Of a DNA stretch of 51,993 bases, positions 8,099 to 15,804 are shown piece after piece (position 1 is the stretch's first letter; every line of letters starts with the position of its first letter). The translations under genes and the position numbers were made by a program. The notes below the pieces were generated by a model. It ran no database searches, had not been told where the DNA came from, and worked only from the letters and a program-made list of their open reading frames with translations. Origin of the DNA: JAAZBA01 sp964461815 (GTDB lineage: Bacteria; Bacillota; Clostridia; Oscillospirales; QAMX01); assembly GCA_964461815.1 (NCBI GenBank), contig CAYWVF010000020.1, positions 1-51,993 of the forward strand, in the 5' to 3' direction.

Positions 8099-8461
8099 GA
8101 TAATTTTTCTGAAATGTTCAATAAGCTTATATCCGATCCCGCTATAATGAACGCCGTCAGCGAGATCGCAGCTTCCGTCTCCGGCGACAATACATCGCCG
8201 GAGGAAAACGGTACTACCGAGAATACGGAACAGCCGTCAAATCCCATACAGTTTGACATTGGTTCAATACTTGGGAGCTTATCCTCGGCTGTGGGAGATC
8301 AGACTGCACTGTCATCATCACGTGCCGAGCTTCTTCGCGCATTAAAGCCATTTGTAAACAGACAGCGCTCTGCTCAAATAGACAAGGCTCTGTCCATGCT
8401 GAATACCGCATCCGCTGCAAAGGCCGCATTAAAGGCTTTTGGCAGCAAAAAATTATTTTGA
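8096..8461 (+). CDS. Small uncharacterised protein 2 of the cassette
   Basis: The 121-residue protein has an N-terminal helix (about 1-28), a disordered, acidic, Asn/Thr/Glu-rich middle (about 30-52) and a basic C-terminal helical part with RAELLRALKPFVNRQRSAQI (about 80-99). That C-terminal pattern (LLRALKPF followed by a charged residue cluster and a hydrophobic helix) is one I associate with small clostridial proteins of unknown function. It has no signal peptide or membrane segment. Initiation is unusual (see the split ribosome site). It may bind the membrane protein encoded next; that is inference from order only. Confidence 0.75.
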   Translation: MDNFSEMFNKLISDPAIMNAVSEIAASVSGDNTSPEENGTTENTEQPSNPIQFDIGSILGSLSSAVGDQTALSSSRAELLRALKPFVNRQRSAQIDKALSMLNTASAAKAALKAFGSKKLF

Positions 8462-8476
8462 CGAGGTGGAACACTC

Positions 8477-8752
8477 ATGTATAATCGCTACATAAACGAA
8501 CCGGCGCAGTCACCTGTAGTAAACAATGTGGACTATCTTCAGGTAATGGATGCTCCTTCGTCATCCGAGAAAAAGGATGAGAGCACAGGCTTTCTAAGCT
8601 CACTATTGTCAAGCATTAAAATTCCGCACCTTGAGCTTGACGACATACTTTTGCTTGTGATCATCTATCTTCTCCTGCGTGAAAGTGACGACAACGATAT
8701 GATAATCATTCTCGCATTCCTGTTCTTTTCCGGATTCTTCGATAAGGAATAA
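8477..8752 (+). CDS. Small membrane protein 3 of the cassette
   Basis: The 91-residue protein has a polar, probably disordered first half and a C-terminal hydrophobic hairpin: two short apolar stretches (about 57-67 and 75-87) separated by the acidic turn RESDDND and preceded by LELDD. This would insert as a re-entrant or two-helix hairpin. GAGGTGG lies 8 nt before the ATG. The stop codon is one base away from the stop of the convergent gene at 8754, leaving no room for a terminator. The function is unknown. Confidence 0.75.
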   Translation: MYNRYINEPAQSPVVNNVDYLQVMDAPSSSEKKDESTGFLSSLLSSIKIPHLELDDILLLVIIYLLLRESDDNDMIIILAFLFFSGFFDKE

Positions 8753-8753
8753 G

Positions 8754-9575
8754 CTACTCTGCCGACGGGAGCGTCATCACAGCCTCCGCAGGCTTCTCGG
8801 TATTTACATTCAGCACATTCATGGAATATATAAGCTCGTCTCCGTCGTACGTTCTTGCCTTCATAAGCAGTCCATTATCAATAGATATATAATACTGCTC
8901 GATATATTCCAGCTCCTCTATATGATACTCGACGAACACATACATCTGCCCATCCGATTCAGTATATTTTGCATCTGTTATGCGTTTTTCATCAAGTTTC
9001 AGTACATTTTCGTATGTCGGAAATTCGGCGGCGTCGTCCGGAGTGTAGCTGCCGGCATCAAAGCTATAATATGTTTTCTCGCCGTTTTTCCATCTGTAAA
9101 CATATCCGTCCCTACACAGTATATGCTCTGTTTTGTCTCCGCTCGTTATCTCGGTTTTCGAGTACTCGTCTATCACCCAATGAGATACATTCGTGCTTTT
9201 CTCGGCACCATTGTAATAACGGCTCACCTTTGCAGTAAGTGAGTAGCCTTGAGCACGTTCAAGCGTTGAGATCACACTCTTTATATTTTTTGTTTCTACA
9301 GACATCTCCTCTAATCGGCTGTAAAAATCAGGTTCAGCGGACAACGTCTTGTCGCTGGACAACGTCTTGTCGCTGGACGACACCTTGTCGCTTGGGGCAT
9401 CATGAACGGAACTGCTGTCCGGAAGGACTATATTCATATCATCACGTGCAGCTCTGTAGTCGATAGATACCGTGTAAATGATTATAAACACAGTAAGAAG
9501 CAGCACCACAGCTGCTGCGATCTTCATAAGACGCGGTACACCCAATATAATGCTGCTCCTTTCGCAATTATTCAT
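8754..9575 (-). CDS. Membrane-anchored extracytoplasmic protein of unknown function
   Basis: The protein of about 273 residues has a basic N-terminus, one membrane helix (about 18-36), a Ser/Asp/Lys-rich linker with a short tandem repeat (SSDKTL), and a C-terminal beta-rich domain (about 95-270) with many Tyr and charged residues. That domain resembles LolA/sporulation-lipoprotein-like folds by texture only. The start is uncertain. The ATG at 9575 overlaps the end of the upstream transferase gene (ATGAATAA); a TTG near 9542 has a better AAAGGAG site 10 nt upstream; an ATG at 9635 lies inside the upstream gene. As the last gene of the trpS-tagO operon it may act in envelope assembly, but that is only context. 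Confidence 0.7.
   Translation of the reverse strand: MNNCERSSIILGVPRLMKIAAAVVLLLTVFIIIYTVSIDYRAARDDMNIVLPDSSSVHDAPSDKVSSSDKTLSSDKTLSAEPDFYSRLEEMSVETKNIKSVISTLERAQGYSLTAKVSRYYNGAEKSTNVSHWVIDEYSKTEITSGDKTEHILCRDGYVYRWKNGEKTYYSFDAGSYTPDDAAEFPTYENVLKLDEKRITDAKYTESDGQMYVFVEYHIEELEYIEQYYISIDNGLLMKARTYDGDELIYSMNVLNVNTEKPAEAVMTLPSAE
9339..9392 (-). repeat. Three tandem 18-bp repeats inside the membrane-protein linker
   Basis: Units at 9339-9356 and 9357-9374 are identical; the third (9375-9392) differs at three positions. They encode repeats of SSDKTL/SSDKVS in the linker after the membrane helix and are a likely slippage site that keeps the reading frame. Confidence 0.85.
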
Positions 9576-10719
9576 CTGTCGTTTCGTCCTGCTTCTCCGA
9601 CTCGTCTTCCGATTCGTTTTTCTCGACTGTATCATTGTTTTCAGTCATGTCGGTCGTCGGAGCGGACAAGCCGTTTTTCTTCTGAGCCATTACCATAAGC
9701 ACTCTTGCCGCAATTATACCTGCAAGTACTATAGCCGCAAGGAGCATGAGTGCTTTTCCCTCGCCGCTGGTCGTTACCACTACAGCAAGGATCCCGAGTA
9801 TACTGCTCAGCGAGTACAGTATAGCCACTGCCTGCTTCTGGTTGAAGCCCATATCGATAAGCTTATGATGTATGTGCTCTCTGTCTGCCGCCATCGGGCT
9901 TTTGCCCTTAAGCAGTCTTCTTGTCACTGCATTCACTATATCAAATATAGGGATCGCCAATATAAGGAACGGCACTGCAAAGCTTACCACAGCGTAGAAT
10001 TTGAACAGACCCTGGATGGACATCGTAGCAAGCAAATAGCCTAAAAACAATGCTCCTGTATCACCCATAAATATCTTTGCAGGGTTTTTATTATAGGGAA
10101 GAAATCCGAATATACCACCTGCCAGTGCCGCCATTACCATGACAACATACGGATCGGCAAGTATACAGGATATTACTAAAAGTGATATGGCAGAAATGGC
10201 ACTTACTCCTGCCGCAAGGCCGTCAAGCCCATCAATAAAGTTAACGGCATTTGTCAGCGCAACAATCCACACAACAGTTATCGGAATACTCAGCACTCCC
10301 AGATATGTATATGGATCGGCACTGAATATATCCATATTAAACAGTGTTTCTATCCTGAGTCCGCCAAGAAGCACCGCTACCAGTGCCGCACATATCTGGA
10401 TCAGGAATTTTATCCATGCTTTCAGGTCATAGATATCGTCGAGGACACCCATAACGACCATCATCATTGAGCCGATCAGTACGCTCACCATAGTCCGATC
10501 CAGCTCGCCGAATATCAAAACCGATATAAGGAAGCCTACAAATATAGCCAGTCCTCCGATAAGCGGTATCGGTTTTTTATGCATGCGTCGATTGTCCTTT
10601 GGTACATCTATAGCACCTATTTTATATGCAAGCTTACTTGCCAGCGGCGTACATACGTACGATACTATTCCCGCAAGCAAAAAAGCCAACAGCATCATAA
10701 TATAATTTGAGCTTGTCAT
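9568..10719 (-). CDS. Undecaprenyl-phosphate N-acetylhexosamine-1-phosphate transferase (TagO/WecA type)
   Basis: This integral membrane enzyme of the MraY/WecA superfamily transfers GlcNAc-1-phosphate (usual donor UDP-GlcNAc) to undecaprenyl phosphate and starts teichoic acid or surface polysaccharide linkage units. The 383-residue protein has about ten membrane helices, the first Mg-binding DD at 94-95 (VLDDIYDL), NFIDGLDGLAAG (160-171), MGDTGALFLG, and the WecA-type cytosolic histidine motif REHIHH near residue 285. A hydrophilic acidic tail of about 35 residues is not family-typical and is coded just before the overlap with the next gene. AAAGGAAG lies 7 nt upstream of the ATG. It is in an operon with trpS. 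Confidence 0.93.
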   Translation of the reverse strand: MTSSNYIMMLLAFLLAGIVSYVCTPLASKLAYKIGAIDVPKDNRRMHKKPIPLIGGLAIFVGFLISVLIFGELDRTMVSVLIGSMMMVVMGVLDDIYDLKAWIKFLIQICAALVAVLLGGLRIETLFNMDIFSADPYTYLGVLSIPITVVWIVALTNAVNFIDGLDGLAAGVSAISAISLLVISCILADPYVVMVMAALAGGIFGFLPYNKNPAKIFMGDTGALFLGYLLATMSIQGLFKFYAVVSFAVPFLILAIPIFDIVNAVTRRLLKGKSPMAADREHIHHKLIDMGFNQKQAVAILYSLSSILGILAVVVTTSGEGKALMLLAAIVLAGIIAARVLMVMAQKKNGLSAPTTDMTENNDTVEKNESEDESEKQDETTDE

Positions 10720-10751
10720 TAATAAACTTCCTTTTTTACTCTCCCAAGGAT

Positions 10752-11777
10752 TTATCTGTTAAATCCGGGCTTCTTAACAAACCCAACTTTTCTGTACACC
10801 TTGTCAAGTGTTTTTGCAGCTATCCTTGATGCCTTATATGCACCGTCGGAATAAAGCTGTTCGAGATAATCCTTATTTTTGAGAAGATCCTGTGTCTTTT
10901 CTCTTATAGGTCTGAGAAGCTCTACAACGGACTCACCTACAGCTACCTTGAAGTCGCCGTAGCCCTTGCCCGCAAATTCGTTTTCTATCTCCTCGAAGCT
11001 CTTTCCCGTAGCGATCGAATAGATAGACATCAGGTTCGATATACCCTTTTTATTTTCAGGATCGTAGCGTACACATGTTTCACTGTCAGTAACCGCACGC
11101 TTAAATGCACGCATAATTGCATCCGGCTCGTCAAGCAAGCATATGCAACCACCGTTATCCTGCTCTGACTTTGACATTTTGCTCGTTGGATCCTGCAAGC
11201 TCATGACTCTCGCACCTGTTTTCGGAATGAACGGCTCCGGAAGTACGAACGTATCGCTGTAAACACCGTTAAATCGCTTTGCAATATCACGTGCTATCTC
11301 GACATGCTGCTTCTGATCCTCGCCTACCGGGACAAGATGCGTCTGATAAAGCAGGATATCCGCTGCCATAAGCACAGGATATGTGAAGAGTCCTGCATTG
11401 ATATTATCAGCATTTTTAGCTGACTTATCCTTGAACTGTGTCATTCTTGACAGCTCACCGAACATCGTATAGCAGCCGAGTACCCATGAAAGCTCCGCAT
11501 GAGCCGGAACATGGCTCTGTATATACAATATATTTTTTTCCGGATCGATACCGCAGGCGATATACTGGGCAAGCTGAGCAAGACTTCTCTTACGTAAAAG
11601 TGCCGGATCCTGTCTCACAGTTATCGCATGCATATCAACGATACAGTACAGGCAATTGTAAGCATCCTGAAGATCGACCCAGTTCTTGATCGCACCTATA
11701 TACGATCCCAATGTAAGCTCTCCACTCGGTTTTATTCCGCTGAATATAGTCTTTTTTGCACTATTTGTATTATCCAT
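10752..11777 (-). CDS. trpS: Tryptophanyl-tRNA synthetase
   Basis: This class Ic synthetase charges tRNA-Trp. The 341-residue protein has the HIGH-equivalent PSGELTLGSYIG (17-28), a long conserved dimer region and KMSKS at 200-204. The start at 11777 (ATG) is chosen: AAAGGA lies 10 nt upstream, whereas the TTG at 11786 abuts the ribosome site. It lies 26 bp after the aminotransferase gene and 32 bp before the TagO-like gene, so it shares one transcript. I saw no T-box leader, in keeping with its internal operon position. Confidence 0.97.
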   Translation of the reverse strand: MDNTNSAKKTIFSGIKPSGELTLGSYIGAIKNWVDLQDAYNCLYCIVDMHAITVRQDPALLRKRSLAQLAQYIACGIDPEKNILYIQSHVPAHAELSWVLGCYTMFGELSRMTQFKDKSAKNADNINAGLFTYPVLMAADILLYQTHLVPVGEDQKQHVEIARDIAKRFNGVYSDTFVLPEPFIPKTGARVMSLQDPTSKMSKSEQDNGGCICLLDEPDAIMRAFKRAVTDSETCVRYDPENKKGISNLMSIYSIATGKSFEEIENEFAGKGYGDFKVAVGESVVELLRPIREKTQDLLKNKDYLEQLYSDGAYKASRIAAKTLDKVYRKVGFVKKPGFNR

Positions 11778-11803
11778 CTTAAACAATTCCTTTCAGGATC
11801 GAT

Positions 11804-12997
11804 TTATTTTGATGTGTATTCCTTAAGAGCCTCACCCATAAGCTCCATGCCTCGGTCGATCTGCTCGAACGTCGGAAGTGAGAAATTGAATCTGACATAC
11901 GGGAATTTTTCGTTATCGTTTACAAGGAATGATGAGCCAGGTACCGGCACAACGCCCTTCTTTCCGCTGAGCCTGCAAAGCTCAGCTCCGTCAAGTCCAT
12001 CGGGAAGCTTGCCCCAGATAAACAGTCCGCCGTCAGGCTTTTCAAACGTCATCATATCTCCGAAGTTTGCAGCCATTGCATTTATCATGGCATCACGCTT
12101 TTCTCTGTATATCTTTCTTATCTTCTCTATATGCTCATCAATATCGTACTTATCCAGGAAATCATGAGCCAGCATCTGGAAGAACAGATTCGTGTGAACG
12201 TCGCTCACCTGCTTTCCGACTACGAGCTTTGAGATGATCTCCTTTGGAGCGCACACGAAGCCGAGACGAATACCCGGAGAAAGGATCTTAGAATAGCTGC
12301 CTACATATATGACTCTTCCCTCGGTGTCCATACTCTTGATCGTCGGAATATATTCTCCCGAATAGCGCAGCTCGAAATATGGATTATCCTCTATTATTAA
12401 GACGTCATATTTCTTTGCAAGTTCCAACAGCTGCTTTCTTTTTTCAAGGCTCATTACTCTGCCCGTAGGATTCTGGAAGGTCGGGATGACATAGATGAGC
12501 TTTACATTTTTCTCTGTTTTCAGTGCTTCCTCGAGCTTATTCATGTCCATTCCGTCAAATTCCAACGGAACTCCGACTAATTTTGCTTTGTATGAGCGGA
12601 AGCAGTTAAGTGAGCCTATAAACGACGGATTTTCGCAAATTATTACATCATCCTCATTCAGGAACGCCTTTGCGGAAAGATCCATACCCTGCTGACCGCC
12701 TGTTACTATTATAAGATCATCATTATCCGAGCCTATAGCATACTTATCATGCAGTCTCTTTGCGGTGATATTTCTCAGTGGTGTATAGCCCTCGGTAACT
12801 CCGTACTGAAGAGCGTCTCCTGCTCTGTTTGCGAACATATCGGCAGCTATCTCTCCCATCTCCTTTGCAGGAAACGTCTCAACGGACGGATTTCCCGCTG
12901 CAAAGGAGATAACTGTCGGATCCTGTGTTACCTTTAATATTTCACGTATTGCAGATGGCTTAAGCTCATTTATTCTTCTTGAGAAATTATACTTCAT
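11804..12997 (-). CDS. PLP-dependent class I/II aminotransferase (2-aminoadipate/MocR-like type)
   Basis: The 397-residue fold-type I enzyme has the substrate loop SFAAGNPS (31-38), Tyr near residue 65 in LQYGVTEGY, NPTGR (176-180), D204 and the Schiff-base lysine K237 in GSYSKILSPGIRLG. The sequence style matches the LysN/ARO8-like group, which transaminates 2-aminoadipate, aromatic or branched amino acids with broad range. It begins a minus-strand operon (this gene, trpS, the TagO-like gene, the membrane protein) from a good promoter. The substrate cannot be assigned. Confidence 0.9.
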   Translation of the reverse strand: MKYNFSRRINELKPSAIREILKVTQDPTVISFAAGNPSVETFPAKEMGEIAADMFANRAGDALQYGVTEGYTPLRNITAKRLHDKYAIGSDNDDLIIVTGGQQGMDLSAKAFLNEDDVIICENPSFIGSLNCFRSYKAKLVGVPLEFDGMDMNKLEEALKTEKNVKLIYVIPTFQNPTGRVMSLEKRKQLLELAKKYDVLIIEDNPYFELRYSGEYIPTIKSMDTEGRVIYVGSYSKILSPGIRLGFVCAPKEIISKLVVGKQVSDVHTNLFFQMLAHDFLDKYDIDEHIEKIRKIYREKRDAMINAMAANFGDMMTFEKPDGGLFIWGKLPDGLDGAELCRLSGKKGVVPVPGSSFLVNDNEKFPYVRFNFSLPTFEQIDRGMELMGEALKEYTSK

Positions 12998-13042
12998 TTC
13001 AATATATGCCCCTTTTTGTTATTTACTCTCATACTCCAGAAT

Positions 13043-13071
13043 ATTTTACCACGCTTCCACTATTTTTTCAA
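13043..13071 (-). promoter_or_regulatory. Promoter of the aminotransferase-trpS-tagO operon
   Basis: On the minus strand, TTGAAA (13071-13066), a 17-bp spacer and TAAAAT (13048-13043) lie about 45 nt before the ATG at 12997. Confidence 0.7.
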
Positions 13072-13117
13072 TCATATATTGTATATTTTTTTCGAACAAA
13101 GAGAAGCTATATTTGAA

Positions 13118-13714
13118 ATGAGAAAATTAATTGACAAATACTGTATTCGAATAGCAATATTTTTCATATCATCGACCTTTTTTCTGTCAATATGCGGTTT
13201 TCTGTCAGCATATGAGGTCTTTGACCGCAGGGCAGTTATCTCGCTTGACGCTGTAAGTCGTGATCTTGGAAATATATCTGTCGAATTTCTTGTAAACCGC
13301 TCCGGCAATGTGATAACGCATCGCACGTATGCAAAAAGCGACTTTACCGAGCGCAGCTTTCACGGTGCAAGCATCGAGGGGTCGATATACCGGATCATGT
13401 CGCACTGCGACAGCGACACAGTAATATTTATCGGAGCTTCCTCGGGTGACAAGCGTTTTGATGACAGCATCTGCACATGCATCGCAGATAAAATAAATGC
13501 AGAGCTTAATAGTGCTCCACAGATATACTTTTCATCCGTAGATCCGCTTACTGCCGCAAAGGCACATTCTATGGGCATCTCATGCGGAAAGCTTCATATG
13601 ATGAACGTCATAATAGAAAATATGCCCGACGCATACGACAATGTTGACAGTATGCTCAGGCAGCTGAAAAACTCACCCGACGGTGAGCTGATATTTAAAT
13701 ATTCAAATCTGTAG
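13118..13714 (+). CDS. Membrane-anchored protein resembling the RsgI middle domain
   Basis: The 198-residue protein has one N-terminal membrane helix (about 8-28) followed by an outside domain. Its start (RRAVISLDAV, then ISVEFLVNRSGNVI) and later DTVIFIGASSGD recall the RsgI middle domain, where VSLDINPS, a second strand NRxGxVI and a VLISVSS strand occur. The cytoplasmic anti-sigma-I peptide that precedes the helix in real RsgI is absent, and the DINPS core is not kept, so it is a distant or stand-alone relative at best. The ATG at 13118 has AAAGAGAAG upstream; earlier in-frame ATG sites would start inside an AT-rich non-conserved stretch. It is 20 bp before the ferritin-like gene. Confidence 0.55.
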   Translation: MRKLIDKYCIRIAIFFISSTFFLSICGFLSAYEVFDRRAVISLDAVSRDLGNISVEFLVNRSGNVITHRTYAKSDFTERSFHGASIEGSIYRIMSHCDSDTVIFIGASSGDKRFDDSICTCIADKINAELNSAPQIYFSSVDPLTAAKAHSMGISCGKLHMMNVIIENMPDAYDNVDSMLRQLKNSPDGELIFKYSNL

Positions 13715-13734
13715 ATCTGAAAGGAAGTTATGAA

Positions 13735-14190
13735 ATGACAAAGGTCTTCAACACTTTAAATACACTGATACAGGGTGAACAGATGGCTGTCGAGCTGTAC
13801 GGCAGGTTTATCCATGAGATCAATGATGCAAATGCCAGAACCGAATTGACAAAAATCCGTGAAACTCACACAAAGCATCTCGGTATGTTCACAGAACGTA
13901 TCGTGGCAATGGGCGGCACGCCTGAATTCGGCACAGGAATCCCTGGTACGATGAGCAAAATGATGCAGACTATTAAAATGATGTCAGGTCGCTCAGACCG
14001 TGAAATACTCGAGGAGGTCTACTCAGGCGAGCATATGGGTATCACAGCCATGGAAAATGCAATACGTGAGCCGCTCGACAGTGATAGTCTCAAGCTCGCA
14101 CAGACCGTTATCGGAGAGGATAAGTCTCACCTTGCTGTCATAGACGGACTCGTGAAAGCATGTGTGGAAAGCACTTCGTCAATGGCTTAG
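13735..14190 (+). CDS. Ferritin-like four-helix protein (DUF2383 type)
   Basis: The 151-residue, all-helical protein has candidate metal ligands in two half-sites: E15 and E20 (QGEQMAVELY), E43 and H45 (RETHTKHL), then E109/H110 region (YSGEHMG) and EDKSHL near the end. This is the pattern of the DUF2383/PA2169 ferritin-like group, with rubrerythrin-type E-x(n)-ExxH features. The function is not established; iron storage, oxidative protection or a spore role are all possible. GAAAGGAAG lies 7 nt upstream. Its 3' end overlaps the 3' end of spoIIR on the other strand by 12 bp. Confidence 0.8.
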   Translation: MTKVFNTLNTLIQGEQMAVELYGRFIHEINDANARTELTKIRETHTKHLGMFTERIVAMGGTPEFGTGIPGTMSKMMQTIKMMSGRSDREILEEVYSGEHMGITAMENAIREPLDSDSLKLAQTVIGEDKSHLAVIDGLVKACVESTSSMA

Positions 14191-14793
14191 ATTGTGCTTT
14201 AAGCGGCTGAACAGGTCAAGCAGCAGAAATCTGACCTCGTAGCCGTCCTCTGCCGACTCCAGCAATCTCCAGTCCGATTCGGTAAGCCCCGTATACTCGG
14301 CATATTCCGATGCCGTTCCCTCTGCTGCCGCAATGCACAGCGGAGGGAACAGCACACACCACCAATTCTTGCCCTTGCCTTCACCTATTATCACTTTCAA
14401 GGACGTATAATCCCCCGATGGAAGTGAGAAAGTGTCATAATGGCGTATCGGATAATACTCTGTATCGAGCTGTGTCCTCACAGGCAAATCATAACCGTTG
14501 TCCTTTACTACGTTCGAAGCCTCATCCTGTATACGGCTGAGGTTTTGAACGATCACCTCTCGTGCCTCGTCACTCGTTTTGCACTCCGAAGTTAGAACAG
14601 TTGCCGTTTCAAGCACACGGTCACGCACCTTCAGCTTCAATGCCTGAGCTTCTGCTGTGTCTGAATCTGCTATCACATGGAGTCTTGTCATATTGGTTTG
14701 AATGCTGTTCATGACCGAACCTGACCATGCGCTCCACAGGATCATAACAGATAATGCTATCATTGATGCTTTTTCAATTCTTTTTATCTTCAT
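14179..14793 (-). CDS. spoIIR: Stage II sporulation protein R (SpoIIR)
   Basis: SpoIIR is made in the forespore and crosses to the intermembrane space to trigger SpoIIGA processing of pro-sigma-E. The 204-residue protein has an N-terminal signal/anchor helix (about 11-29), then the family core: RLHVIADSD, ALKLKVRDRVL, YYPIRHYDTF, LPSGDYTSLKVIIGEG and NWWCVLFPPLC. The start at 14793 is supported by GAGAGG 8-9 nt upstream and by a sigma-F-like promoter whose start would lie about 27 nt before it; an upstream in-frame ATG at 14838 would precede that transcription start. Confidence 0.95.
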   Translation of the reverse strand: MKIKRIEKASMIALSVMILWSAWSGSVMNSIQTNMTRLHVIADSDTAEAQALKLKVRDRVLETATVLTSECKTSDEAREVIVQNLSRIQDEASNVVKDNGYDLPVRTQLDTEYYPIRHYDTFSLPSGDYTSLKVIIGEGKGKNWWCVLFPPLCIAAAEGTASEYAEYTGLTESDWRLLESAEDGYEVRFLLLDLFSRLKHNLSH

Positions 14794-14826
14794 CGATATT
14801 GCCTCTCTATCTATGTATTGTACATA

Positions 14827-14856
14827 GATTATCGGCATATATCTATCGTTTTATAC
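14827..14856 (-). promoter_or_regulatory. Sigma-F-like forespore promoter of spoIIR
   Basis: On the minus strand GTATA (14856-14852), 15 bp, then GCCGATAATC (14836-14827) matches the sigma-F pattern GYATA-N15-GGnnAnAnTR at every position except the second G and the last R. Distance to the spoIIR ATG is right. SpoIIR is a known sigma-F target in Bacillus. Confidence 0.6.
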
Positions 14857-14868
14857 CTTTGACCTGAG

Positions 14869-15804
14869 TTATTCCTCTCTTATATCGGCTGCGATCATTT
14901 CCATGACCTCTGCCATATTAGGACAGCTTTGTGCGCTTCCCATCCTTGTGACGCTTATCGAGCCCGATGCAAGACCGTAGTCTATGCATTCCTCCAACGG
15001 CTTGCCATCTATAAATGCAGCAAGGAAGCCTGCATTAAACGAATCGCCCGCTCCCGTTGTATCGACAGGTGTACACCTGTAGGCTTTATGCGTTACGACC
15101 GTATTTCCAAAGCGTATATATGCACCGTTTTTGCCCCACTTTACAGCGGCGATAGCACACATCCGTGACAGCTCCTCGGCAGCCTCCTCAACTGTAGGCT
15201 TACCTGTTATCATCTTCGCCTCAGACTCGTTAGGGAAGAAAATATCTACATACTCAAGAACATCCTTCAAGCCGTAATCCCAGCAGCCTGTATCATCCCA
15301 ACCTGCATCAAGAGACGTAGTCAGACCGAATGCTTTTGCTCTGGAAAATAACGCTTTCATGTCACGGCGAAGCTTGTTTTGCAGGAAAAATGAGCCGATA
15401 TGCAGATGCTTTGCATTCTTCAGAAGCTCGTCCGGCACGTCATCTCCGCAAAGCTCGTCAATAGCTCCGAGATACGTGGTCATAGCACGGTCGCCATCCT
15501 TATTAAGTGATACGGTTATTCCCGTAGGCACGTCGGCATATGCGATATGTGATGCATCTACGCCCAGCTTCTCAAGCTCCTCTACCAGGAATCTGCCGTT
15601 TGTATCGTTGCCTACCTTGCCGACGAATGCGGAATCAAGTCCCAATCTGCTCATTCCCACAGCACAGTTTACAGTCGAGCCGCCGAGCACATTTACAAGA
15701 CCATCGGCTAATATTTCACGTCCCAACACAGGCATAGATCTGACGCCCGTCATCGTGATCTCAATATTTATATCGCCGACCGATAATACGTCATACTTTC
15801 TCAT
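14869..15804 (-). CDS. PfkB-family carbohydrate kinase
   Basis: The 311-residue ribokinase-fold enzyme phosphorylates a sugar or nucleoside with ATP. Visible are the GGSTVNCAVG substrate loop (41-50), GKVGNDTNG (62-70), PNESEA (191-196) and the anion-hole signature DTTGAGDSFNAGF (248-260) with catalytic base D254. The sequence does not distinguish fructokinase, KDG kinase or another subtype. It is the last gene of yqeG-aroQ-peptidase-kinase, joined to the peptidase gene by a 4-nt ATGA overlap. spoIIR starts 75 bp downstream without a visible terminator between them. Confidence 0.92.
   Translation of the reverse strand: MRKYDVLSVGDINIEITMTGVRSMPVLGREILADGLVNVLGGSTVNCAVGMSRLGLDSAFVGKVGNDTNGRFLVEELEKLGVDASHIAYADVPTGITVSLNKDGDRAMTTYLGAIDELCGDDVPDELLKNAKHLHIGSFFLQNKLRRDMKALFSRAKAFGLTTSLDAGWDDTGCWDYGLKDVLEYVDIFFPNESEAKMITGKPTVEEAAEELSRMCAIAAVKWGKNGAYIRFGNTVVTHKAYRCTPVDTTGAGDSFNAGFLAAFIDGKPLEECIDYGLASGSISVTRMGSAQSCPNMAEVMEMIAADIREE

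Noticed and set aside
11778..11786. TTG start for trpS three codons upstream of the ATG
   Set aside because: It touches the AAAGGA ribosome site with no spacer, while the ATG is 10 nt away.
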